This document shows, in pieces, positions 38,608 through 46,735 of a stretch of DNA of 46,735 nucleotides (position 1 is its first letter; the number at the start of each line of letters is the position of its first letter). Source of the stretch: Sphingobacteriaceae bacterium (GTDB taxonomy: Bacteria; Bacteroidota; Bacteroidia; B-17B0; Aurantibacillaceae); the NCBI GenBank assembly GCA_016715905.1, contig JADJXI010000001.1:1-46735 (forward strand). Reading direction: 5' to 3'. A model generated the notes under the pieces. It was not told the DNA's origin, made no database searches, and saw nothing but the letters and a program-made list of their open reading frames with translations. The position numbers were made by a program, and so were the translations under genes.

Positions 38608-41600
38608 ATGATTATCAAATTAAGAATGGATGTTGTTATGTATAGAATGAGAATAGCTATCTTTTTATCTTTCGCATGTTTAATTTCTCTCTTTCCGCAA
38701 ACCACCTATTACGTATCCTCTTCTCAAGGTAATGACTCGAACAGCGGTACTTCCGAGAACTCACCTTGGAAAACCATTGGTAAATTAAATTCAAGAAGCT
38801 TTAATCCTGGTGATAATATTTTATTTAAAAGAGGAGATCAGTGGGCCGGTTCTGAATTAATTATTAAAAATAGTGGTACTTCTGAAAATAGAATTATTTT
38901 TAGTGCATATGGAAATGGCAAAAAACCAATATTAACGCTGAAAGCCGAAATTAACAAGACATGGAATCAATATAATTCAGAAGTTTGGTATATCACCACA
39001 CCCATACAAGCCATTCCAATTGAAAGGATGTGGTTTAATGACCTGGAGAAGGAACAAGCAAAATCTCTCACAGGGGATAATTGGGACGGGACATTTGGAA
39101 TTTGTCCGGAACATCCTTTCTATCATAACACTTCAGAAGGAAGACTCTATGTTTATTCAATTATGAATCCCAGCACATATTATAGCACAATAGAATATCA
39201 GGGTGGACTTTTGGATGAACAAATTGTAGAACATACTGTTCAACTTGTAGATGCCGATTATGTTACGCTAGATGGTTTAGATATTCAAGGCGGAGGATAT
39301 GGTGCTTTGGGATTAGCCGGTTCAGACTATAGTTTAATTAAAAATTGTAATATAGGTAAATACAGCAGTAGAGCTGGAATATTTGCGAACTCGAGTAGAA
39401 TAAGTAAACTTGCAAATGACCAGACTTCGGATCATGGAGAAATTAGCAATTGCATTATAGATAGCGACTGGAACTATACTCTTAAGTTTTATACCTCGTT
39501 AACCCCTTATGGTATTCTTATTGGCTTTGGTGCATCAAACTGGAGAATAAATGGGAATTACATTAAAGATTGGTGGTTTGGGATATATTCTGGCGGAGCG
39601 ATAGGTCAAGTATCCCTTTATCATAAAATATTTTCTAACGAAATAGAATCTCCCAATTTTTCTTACGGTAAAGGTATTCAAGTCTACACTTGGAACGATC
39701 CAGAAACAGGTGTTTATGTATGGAGTGAGATTTACAATAATTACATACATAATATTCGTGGAGCAGGAATAGCATTGGGATCATCTGGTAATAAAGTATA
39801 TTTTAATATAATTGACAGTGTAACTGTATCCGCGTGCCCGGAAAAGGGAGATCAAGATAATACAGGAATGGGTATTGAGATACAACATGAAGACTATAAT
39901 GTCACCATGGATGATAATTATATATTTAATAATACTTTCTATCAATTAAATAGATCAGCACTAAATTGGAGTTATCCTTTTAGTTTCAATAACCTTTTTT
40001 TGAACATGCAGATGGTAAATCCACTCAATTTTGTGGCAATTAGTCAATCAAGTGCACTAAGGGATATAAAAAATAATTTATTCTTTAAGACCGGTTCAAG
40101 TGTATCATCATATTTTGTTTATTTATTTGACCCAAGTAAAGGGTACACAATAAATGGACTTAACGCCCTTGGGGGAACAGTTTCTGGAAATATTTATCCT
40201 GAAGGACATACACTACTGCAAATAATGAATTCAGATTTTACTTTACCGAACAGTAGCCCTGCATTAAACTCAGGAATTGACATTTCATCATTTGTTCCGG
40301 AAGGATTTACAGATAGAAATGGAAATGTTGTAAATAGAACAAAACCCGATATTGGTGCAGTTCAACATTTTACGGGAGATACATCTCCACCAACACTGGT
40401 AAGCGGTACATTATTGGATTCCACAAAATTATCACTCACATTTTCCGAACCGTTAAGTTCACTTGGGATTGCCACTTTACTAAATTATTCAGTATCTGAT
40501 GGAGTTGTAGTCTACTCTGCGGAATTGAATGCTAATCAGACTACGATTGTACTTACTACTTCACCCCATACTTTTGGTCAAAATTATTCTTGCAGTGTTT
40601 ATAATCTGCAAGACCAATCGGGTAATTTTCTATCTACGTCCAATAATTCAATAACGTACTTTAGCATATTTGATCGCCCTTCAGTTGGATATGTAAACAA
40701 ATTAACAATTACTAAAGTTACAGCCTCAAATATGGATGAATCGCCGGAAAAAACGATTGATGGAGTGTATTATTCAAATGGAGGAGAAGCTGATTCACGC
40801 TGGAAAGCAACTCCGCTCCCTCAATGGTTAGTGTATGACTTGGGGGCAGTTAAACAAATAAGTATAACCAGAATCTCATTTTATGGTTTTCAACAAAACC
40901 GAATCTACAATTACAGCATTTCTGTTTCAAAAGATTCAGTAAATTGGATCGAAATTGTGAAAAATGCCGCTTCCTCAAATCAAGAATGGACTGTAAACAT
41001 TTTTAATCCCGTTGAAGCGAAATATTTAAAATTAGAAATCACAGGCAATAATCAAAACGATTGGGCAACAGTCTGGGAAACTGAAATTTGGGGTTCATCT
41101 TCCGTGCAGGCTCCAATACAAATAAAACCAAAAGTATTTTTGCAAGGTGCTTACGAAAATGGTCAGATGCGTAATAACCTCCGTGGTTCAACCCTTATAC
41201 CGCTAAATCAACCTTATACATCTGCCCCCTGGCATTACAATGGATACGAAAGTGTGCCAACAATTCCAAATGATGTAGTTGATTGGGTGTTAATCGAGCT
41301 GCGGAGCGATATTTCTTCCGCGGCTACAGCAAAAAGAGCAGCTTTTGTTAAAAAAGACGGGACTATTGTTGATTTAGATGGTCAAAGTCCAGTTAACGTT
41401 TATGGAATAAGCAGCGGGAGTTATTACTTAGTAATTGCACACAGAAACCATTTAAAAATAATGAGTGCAGATAAAGTTGCCTTAGCAGAATCTTCTGCGC
41501 TTTATGACTTTACTATTTCACCAAGCAAGTCTTATGGAAACGATCTGGCAAATCTTGGAGAAGGTAAATATGGTATGTATTCAGGCGATGCTGACGCAAA

Positions 41601-41754
41601 TGGTATTGTAAATGTTCTTGATTACGGTATTGTTGGAAACATGCTTTTTCAAACCGGTTATTTAGCTGGTGATCTTGATTTGAATGGGTCTGCAAATGTT
41701 TTAGATTACGGAAAAGCTAACCAGAATTTATTAAAAGTTTCTAATGTGCCATAA
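38608..41754 (+). CDS. Secreted beta-helix protein with Ig-like, discoidin and dockerin-like domains
   Basis: Intact 1048-residue protein. Signal peptide near residues 11-32 (RIAIFLSFACLISLFPQ). The region YYVSSSQGNDSNSGTSENSP and onward to about residue 590 is a right-handed parallel beta-helix of the pectate-lyase type (VTLDGLDIQGGGYGALGLAG, IYNNYIHNIRGAGIALG). Then a Big_5/SbsA Ig-like domain (LSLTFSEPLSSLG), an F5/8 C domain (PQWLVYDLGAVKQISITRIS, EAKYLKLEITGNNQNDWATV), a domain usual in this phylum (VVDWVLIELRSDIS), and two EF-hand-like dockerin repeats (SGDADANGIVNVLDYG, AGDLDLNGSANVLDYG). A GGAG ribosome site lies 6 bases before the ATG at 38608, although an ATG at 38638 suits the signal peptide better. 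Likely a surface or secreted polysaccharide-binding or -cleaving protein; catalytic residues are not clear. Confidence 0.85.
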   Translation: MIIKLRMDVVMYRMRIAIFLSFACLISLFPQTTYYVSSSQGNDSNSGTSENSPWKTIGKLNSRSFNPGDNILFKRGDQWAGSELIIKNSGTSENRIIFSAYGNGKKPILTLKAEINKTWNQYNSEVWYITTPIQAIPIERMWFNDLEKEQAKSLTGDNWDGTFGICPEHPFYHNTSEGRLYVYSIMNPSTYYSTIEYQGGLLDEQIVEHTVQLVDADYVTLDGLDIQGGGYGALGLAGSDYSLIKNCNIGKYSSRAGIFANSSRISKLANDQTSDHGEISNCIIDSDWNYTLKFYTSLTPYGILIGFGASNWRINGNYIKDWWFGIYSGGAIGQVSLYHKIFSNEIESPNFSYGKGIQVYTWNDPETGVYVWSEIYNNYIHNIRGAGIALGSSGNKVYFNIIDSVTVSACPEKGDQDNTGMGIEIQHEDYNVTMDDNYIFNNTFYQLNRSALNWSYPFSFNNLFLNMQMVNPLNFVAISQSSALRDIKNNLFFKTGSSVSSYFVYLFDPSKGYTINGLNALGGTVSGNIYPEGHTLLQIMNSDFTLPNSSPALNSGIDISSFVPEGFTDRNGNVVNRTKPDIGAVQHFTGDTSPPTLVSGTLLDSTKLSLTFSEPLSSLGIATLLNYSVSDGVVVYSAELNANQTTIVLTTSPHTFGQNYSCSVYNLQDQSGNFLSTSNNSITYFSIFDRPSVGYVNKLTITKVTASNMDESPEKTIDGVYYSNGGEADSRWKATPLPQWLVYDLGAVKQISITRISFYGFQQNRIYNYSISVSKDSVNWIEIVKNAASSNQEWTVNIFNPVEAKYLKLEITGNNQNDWATVWETEIWGSSSVQAPIQIKPKVFLQGAYENGQMRNNLRGSTLIPLNQPYTSAPWHYNGYESVPTIPNDVVDWVLIELRSDISSAATAKRAAFVKKDGTIVDLDGQSPVNVYGISSGSYYLVIAHRNHLKIMSADKVALAESSALYDFTISPSKSYGNDLANLGEGKYGMYSGDADANGIVNVLDYGIVGNMLFQTGYLAGDLDLNGSANVLDYGKANQNLLKVSNVP

Positions 41755-41807
41755 GCAGTTTTAATACATATAAAGATAGTCTGTAAGATATATCATCAAA
41801 GATTAAT

Positions 41808-41850
41808 GGCACTTACCTGGCTGATAAAGACTTAAGTGCCTATTTTATTT
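41808..41850 (+). terminator. Rho-independent-type terminator
   Basis: GGCACTTA (41808-41815) pairs exactly with TAAGTGCC (41833-41840) around a 17-base loop and is followed by TATTTTATTT. It lies 54 bases after the stop of the beta-helix gene, where a terminator is expected. The loop is longer than usual. Confidence 0.6.
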
Positions 41851-42011
41851 CATCCACTTCCAATATTTAAAATCTAATAATAATAGAAAAATTTAAGTGG
41901 ATGAAACTATAATGAAGGTTGTATTTAGAAACAGTAGTTATTCTCTAACTAATCGTTGGTGTTAAAGCAGGCCTTATTATTCTATATTGCGAACACATTT
42001 CAATCTTTAGG

Positions 42012-43238
42012 CTATAAATTGAATCCACTTGTCTTATATAAGCTAAAATAGAAAATATAAAAAAGAGACACGAGGTAAAAGAATGTTAAAACAAGATTTT
42101 CAAGTAATTTTTTTTCCCTGAGCTCAGAATTAAATATGAGGAATATGAAAGGAACAGAAATAAATATATGTGTTGCCCCCAAAACTGTACTACTAGAGAA
42201 AGCAACTAAAAAACCTAAAATAGTATACTGCAAAAAAGAAGAAAAGTTATCATTAGCTTTTGAAATGATAACGACTACTAACATCATCCCTGCTGCTGCA
42301 AGTAAAAACATGCTTATTTCATAAGGAAATTGAAGATATTTTTGTAATTGCGTACATAACTGAGATGCTACTCCAGTGATTACATTTGTACCCTGGATTT
42401 CGGAATGTGCTGGCACCGAAAAGTAAATAATGGGTAAAAAAAATAGAAGGAGTAAATACTGAGACTTTAAGAACTTCTTTAAATTAAACATTACAATAAA
42501 GGTTCCTATTAAACCATAATTAGCTAAAACACCTGTTAGATGAATAAAACTAGGTGTCAATTTATGCTGTTGAAAATTTGGATGAGTCAATCCACCCCAA
42601 AATAAAAAAAGTATAATCGCGGGTAATAAACTTAAGGATTTATATAATATACCTCTTAAAAAAAATGCATAATCCAACTTATTTTTTATTAATTGATTTA
42701 ATTCATGAAGAAATATGGAGAATATAATTATGAGCATCCACTGCTGACATAGTATTGACAATCCCCAGAAGATATGAGCTACAATGATTTTACTTTTTTT
42801 GATGCTGAAAAAATAAAAATATATGCCAATAACCGCGAATAATAATCCATAATTTCCCGAATAATAAACAAAAGAATTCCTCAGTAAGTATGGATTTGAT
42901 ACAAGTAATAAAACCAAAACTAAGGGATCGTTTCTTAAACCCAAAGAGATTTTATAAAAGTATATTATTAAAATAAGTAATATTAAGTAGTTTAATATTC
43001 TTAGTAAATATATAGAATCATTAATTTCATAAAGTATTGACCCCAAAACATATGGCAATGGTGTATATGCACTACTATAAGAAGAATTCCTATCAATGAT
43101 ATTTGAGACTGAGATATTGGCTACATTAGGATAGTGATAATATTTTTCATCACCCCAACAGGGTGTTAAAAAGATTGCGATAAAAGTTGATAATAATAAT
43201 AGTATTAAGAGTATAAATGTTATTTTATTTATTTTCAT
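42012..43238 (-). CDS. Multi-pass GT-C-like membrane protein
   Basis: Intact 408-residue protein with about ten hydrophobic segments. After helix 1, TPCWGDEKYYHYPNVANISV holds an acidic D-E motif in the position of GT-C glycosyltransferases, and SAYTPLPYVLGSILYE resembles the matching loop. THPNFQQHKLTPSFIHLTGV recalls the ALG10-type alpha-glucosyltransferases, but the similarity is weak. It would use a lipid-linked sugar on the outer face of the inner membrane. It lies outside the main minus-strand run, downstream of an 88-codon frame that overlaps its start. Confidence 0.6.
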   Translation of the reverse strand: MKINKITFILLILLLLSTFIAIFLTPCWGDEKYYHYPNVANISVSNIIDRNSSYSSAYTPLPYVLGSILYEINDSIYLLRILNYLILLILIIYFYKISLGLRNDPLVLVLLLVSNPYLLRNSFVYYSGNYGLLFAVIGIYFYFFSIKKSKIIVAHIFWGLSILCQQWMLIIIFSIFLHELNQLIKNKLDYAFFLRGILYKSLSLLPAIILFLFWGGLTHPNFQQHKLTPSFIHLTGVLANYGLIGTFIVMFNLKKFLKSQYLLLLFFLPIIYFSVPAHSEIQGTNVITGVASQLCTQLQKYLQFPYEISMFLLAAAGMMLVVVIISKANDNFSSFLQYTILGFLVAFSSSTVLGATHIFISVPFIFLIFNSELREKKLLENLVLTFFYLVSLFYIFYFSLYKTSGFNL

Positions 43239-43491
43239 GAGAAAATGAGTAATTAAGTGAGAAATATTGTAACAATTTGGATTTATTATTCAATTTATTT
43301 TTGATATGCAATAATTTTCTCATATCCGATATAAATGCATATAATTTTCTGTTAAAATAGTGATTAATGTACTTTAAATCATACTTACTTGTGAATTTAA
43401 ATATGAAAAATCTGATATGGTTGATTGAGAGGCAACCGGTGAAAAATAAAAATGGGTTGAAATACTTTAAGTTATTTTTAATAACTTTCAT
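43225..43491 (-). CDS. Small basic protein of unknown function
   Basis: An 88-residue frame, MKVIKNNLKYFNPFLFF..., rich in Lys, Phe, Tyr and Asn, with no membrane segment beyond a short hydrophobic start. Its stop overlaps the ATG of the GT-C-like gene by 14 bases, which would suit translational coupling. I recognise no family. It may be the end of a degraded gene, since the sequence upstream (43492-43962) holds only fragments. Confidence 0.3.
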   Translation of the reverse strand: MKVIKNNLKYFNPFLFFTGCLSINHIRFFIFKFTSKYDLKYINHYFNRKLYAFISDMRKLLHIKNKLNNKSKLLQYFSLNYSFSHENK

Positions 43492-43962
43492 TGTAGTGCT
43501 ACTTCTTCTATATGTTGGTACGTGATAATAGTATAATTAGAAAAAAAATTGATACATTAGACAATCATTCGGTTGAATTGCACAATACTTCGGTTAAGAT
43601 GATGGATCAAATATTACCTAATTTAAATACAAAATGACACGACACGGCAGATTTACCATTCAAGACTAAATGTTGCGATACCTAAGTATTACATAATATA
43701 ATTGCAAATTTTGAAAGTGGTGAAGCAGGTGAATAAAGCGGTTTTTTAACAGTTGATTATGGAATCCGAATTGCTTTAATTATGTCAATTTCAATGGAAT
43801 GTTTTATGCCACAGCTTATTCCTCAAACTCATTGGATTTGACTTAGTTTTATTGTCAATTTGATAGAGCAGCATGCGAAGTATTATTATTGAACTGGGAC
43901 TGCTAAAAAAACATTTTACATAATAGCTGACAACAAAGACAGGGATTTCGTTTGGAGTAAAT
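43492..43962. other. Gene-poor stretch with degraded fragments
   Basis: About 470 bases. On the plus strand an ATG at about 43512 opens a 41-codon frame (MLVRDNSIIRKKIDTLDNHS..., ending near 43637) that looks like the end of a coiled-coil or membrane-linked protein, followed by short broken frames. The last 50 bases are the leader of the glycosidase gene, with a GGAG ribosome site 5 bases before its ATG. I see no RNA gene. Confidence 0.35.
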
Positions 43963-45572
43963 ATGAAAAAGATCATTTTATTTGTGACCATATCATCTAT
44001 AATTCTGTTTCTAGTATTCTCAGCAGAAATGTTTTATCTGGACAATGATAGTGCTCCCTTAAAGCATGATTTTGATAGTATGGACACTACGATTCCTCAA
44101 ATAGAGTTATATTCTGTTTACGAAAGATCCTTTAATCAATCGGATTCTTATAAAAATCCGTATATTGATTTAGATGCAAATGTTATATTAACATCTCCCT
44201 CGGCTGCTGTAGTTACCTTACCGATGTTCTGGAATGGCGGAACTGAATGGAGATTTAGATTTAGTCCATATTCTTATGGAGTTTGGACATGGGTTATTAA
44301 TTCAGACGATGCCGGATTAGATGGACAGAGTGGTTCATTTGAATGTATAACCTCAACCAACAAAGGTAGTTTAATTGCTGATGCTTCATATCCATATCAT
44401 TTCAAATATCAAAATGGTGATAGAATTTGGTTTTTAGGCGACACTCAATGGAATTTATTCAGAACAATTCCTTATGATTCGTTGGACACAGAAACCGTAA
44501 AACAATATATTGATTTAAGAGCTTCACAAGGATATAATGTAGTCCACTTTGTTACTAATACAGACGAACAATGGCTTGATGTTGAACAAAACGATATGGA
44601 CACGTTAAATCTAACATTTTTCCAAAATGGTGATGAGAGATTAAGTTATCTAAACAGTAAGGGAATTATTGGTGGATTATTGGTTTCATGGGCAAGTGAA
44701 AAAGGTGATGGTACTTGAGAGATTGGGAAAACTTTGGCAGTCAAGATGATAGAGTAAGGTACCTTAGATATATTGTTGGAAGATATTCTGCTTATAACAT
44801 TTACTGGATTCTTGCAGGTGAATACGATGAAGCACCGAGCATAGATTTTAACAGCTTAGGAACTCAATTAGCAAGACATGATCCTCATGATAGAATGATA
44901 GCAGTTCACACAACTCATAGTTCGGAGGAATTTGCGGATGCTTCATGGAGCGGGTTTGGGGACTATCAACAAAGATATTATGATTTAGAAAATTTACATG
45001 CATTTGCATTAGCTTCTAGAGATCATAATAAACCTATTGTACAATCAGAGTATGCTTATTACTTATGTGATAGAGACAGTAATGGTCAAGTAGATTACTT
45101 AGACGAAATAATGCCGTGGACTCGCAGGCAAGCATGGAATATTGCAATGAGCGGAAGTTATTTTATTACAGGATTTGGTGCAACTGTGTTGGGCGGGTTA
45201 AGACACGATTGGGCTTTTACTGATATGAATCATCAAAGATATGATGATTGGGAAGAGCAGGTCGGTTATATAAAAACATTTTTTGAGGATTTGGAATACT
45301 GGAGGTTAACACCCAATGACGCTTTAATAACAAGTGGAACAGGGACTCATCACGCATTATATGAGGTCAATTCTGTTTACATTATTTATGCCTATAATGA
45401 GGTCATTTCATTTCAAGTTGATTTAAGTGATGCCGAAGGTTCATATGAGGGAAAACGGTTCGACCCAAGAACCGGTAATTCAACTTCGCTAGGTTCTTAT
45501 ATTGGAGGTGATACAATTACCATTTCTGTACCTGATACCAATGACTATTGTTATAAATTTACCAGAATTTAA
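43963..45572 (+). CDS. DUF5060-DUF4038 glycoside hydrolase (GH140/apiosidase-like), one frameshift
   Basis: A signal anchor (residues 2-22, KKIILFVTISSIILFLVFSA) is followed by a DUF5060 beta-sandwich (TLPMFWNGGTEWRFRFSPYS, GVWTWVINSDDAG). The catalytic barrel of the DUF4038/GH140 type has WFLGDTQWNLFRTIPYDSL, ASQGYNVVHFVTNTDEQW and, after a shift near 44710, YNIYWILAGEYDEAPS with the general acid Glu and KPIVQSEYAYYL with the likely nucleophile Glu. The C-terminus (KRFDPRTGNSTSLG) resembles the collagen-binding-like domain that usually ends such proteins. Corrected length is about 537 residues. Such enzymes cleave side chains of complex glycans. The break joins GDGT to RDWENFG and needs one or two bases. 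Confidence 0.83.
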
Positions 45573-45655
45573 CTGGAACGTGGTTTATATTCGGAAAATG
45601 ATTTTGTTAAGGTAGTCACAATTACCATAAAATCGCATTCACTTTGGCCTTAGTC

Positions 45656-46735
45656 TCAAAATCCATAATAAATTGAAAACGAGAATTCCTTTATTTGCTT
45701 ATCATTAAACGAACCATCGTTTTGCTCACTGGATATATTTGTCGACTTAAATCTGGATTCAATATTCAGTTCGTGCAATAATTCATATTTCAAATTAAGA
45801 CCAAAATATTTATAGTTATTTCTTAAGCCAAATAAAAAGTCGGGTTGATAATTATCTGTGTACTGATCACTATAATCCGAGCTCCCCCTTCGAATATATG
45901 CTCCCCAAAGATTCACTTCTAAGCCACGTATAATCCGATACTTCGTATCTATATAAATAAGGTCTGAGTTATGTCCTATCCAATGCCCCATTAAGAAAGA
46001 TGAATTTGTATATGTTTGCCCAGGATCATGATGACCATACACAAATGGATTGATCCTCGTGTACTCTGCGGAAAAAGTTAAATTATCTACTGGTAAATCT
46101 GTAACGGATAATCCGAGTGTATATCCTAATTGGGTTCTTTGCCGCCGCTCCGTAGCACCGCCATAAGTCGTATTTATGAATAAAGAGCCGTTTATTCCGC
46201 CAATTGTCAACTCATCAATGAAAAGAGTTCCGTAAAAATGTGTATTACTCAAATGATCCTTCGAGCTGAGTGTTATAAATATTTGCTGGTTTGCATCGCC
46301 AGGTTTATTAATCTATCACTGATAAACTCATCAGCCAAGTAATAAAACATAATGGGCATTAAATATAAAATTTCCAGCTCATCACTGTAAACAACAGATT
46401 CACCAATCGAAATATCCAAACCCCTGAGTGGTGTTATGGTCAAAGAATGCCACGCAAGGTATTTGTCTCTATAAATATTTCTGTTATATGCCGCAAGATT
46501 AACGGAATCGATTATATTTGATGAGAGCCACGCATGGAAGTATTTAAAGCTAAACCAGTCTACCGGCTTTATGTCTAGGCGGATAAACGGAAAAGAAGGG
46601 GCCTTATTAGAGAGGACAAGATTGCCAAATTTAGCATAACCATATTCAATGAAATCTTTTGCAATTACCACATTTCCCCATCCCCAATCTGCTGATATTG
46701 ATGACCTTACATCGGTGTAAGCTATATCTCTTCCG
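45656..46735 (-). CDS. Wzi-like capsule assembly outer-membrane barrel (partial, one frameshift)
   Basis: The gene is open to the window edge at 46735, so its N-terminus is missing. GRDIAYTDVRSSISADWGWG, then KAPSFPFIRLDIKPVDWFSF and PLRGLDISIGESVVYSDELE resemble the capsule assembly Wzi family of Bacteroidota/Ignavibacteria. A shift near 46260-46290 joins LINL to QQIFITLSSKDHLSNTHFYG and TLFIDELTIGG. Alternating strands follow, and the protein ends FSFSIYYGF, with the terminal Phe that marks outer-membrane barrels. Wzi-type proteins bind or nucleate capsule at the surface. It converges with the glycosidase gene, with 83 bases between their stops. Confidence 0.75.

Noticed and set aside
44715..45572. 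An independent gene starting at TTG 44715
   Set aside because: It carries the second half of the DUF4038 barrel and would lack the first half; a frameshift within one gene explains it better.

Overview
The window is AT-rich DNA from a Gram-negative bacterium that looks like the Bacteroidota/Chlorobi side of the tree, most likely Ignavibacteria. The clues are a type IX secretion sorting tail (YNLAQNYPNPFNPST) on the protein at 4.5-5.3 kb, a dockerin-ending beta-helix protein typical of that group, and a Wzi-like outer-membrane barrel. I saw no rRNA, tRNA, CRISPR array or intact transposase.

Layout. (1) 1-4.2 kb is a badly broken accessory region: a VirE/BT4734-type primase-helicase relic, an orfA-like helix-turn-helix relic and an excisionase-like relic. 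(2) 4.5-5.3 kb holds a frameshifted secreted T9SS protein. (3) 5.3-12.8 kb, minus strand, is one half of an exopolysaccharide/capsule locus. It holds a nucleotide-sugar branch resembling WbpB/WbpE/WbpD (Gfo/Idh oxidoreductase, DegT aminotransferase, hexapeptide acetyltransferase), a polyprenyl-phosphate sugar transferase that starts repeat units, a Wzc-type tyrosine kinase/chain-length protein and a short SLBB export protein. (4) 13.1-13.7 kb is a plus-strand helix-turn-helix gene. (5) 13.6-37.9 kb is a 24-kb, tightly packed minus-strand run: Wzx flippase fused to a DUF6492-type domain, a membrane GT-C enzyme, three GT2s, asparagine synthase, heparinase II/III-like lyase, Wzy/WaaL-like polymerase, four GT4-like enzymes, two polysaccharide deacetylases, two ATP-grasp ligases, a CapK-like adenylate-forming enzyme and a phosphatidylserine-decarboxylase homologue. 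(6) 38-46.7 kb carries secreted or surface carbohydrate proteins: a 1048-residue beta-helix/discoidin/dockerin protein, a GT-C membrane protein, a DUF5060-DUF4038 glycosidase-like protein and a Wzi-like barrel cut by the window edge.

How the genes fit: the 11.7-12.8 and 5.3-8.3 kb genes make a di-N-acetylated uronic acid precursor and start the lipid-linked unit. The glycosyltransferases extend it, Wzx flips it, Wzy polymerises it, and Wzc plus the SLBB protein control length and export. Deacetylases, ATP-grasp ligases, CapK, AsnB and the PSD homologue look like decoration enzymes. The lyase trims or remodels, and the Wzi-like protein may anchor the product at the surface.

Sequence quality matters here. 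Many genes are split by single-base frameshifts, and at least ten of these sit in homopolymer runs. Ten consecutive genes between 18.2 and 28.4 kb are uninterrupted. I read most breaks outside 1-4.2 kb as probable consensus errors, and give those genes as full spans with the break noted.
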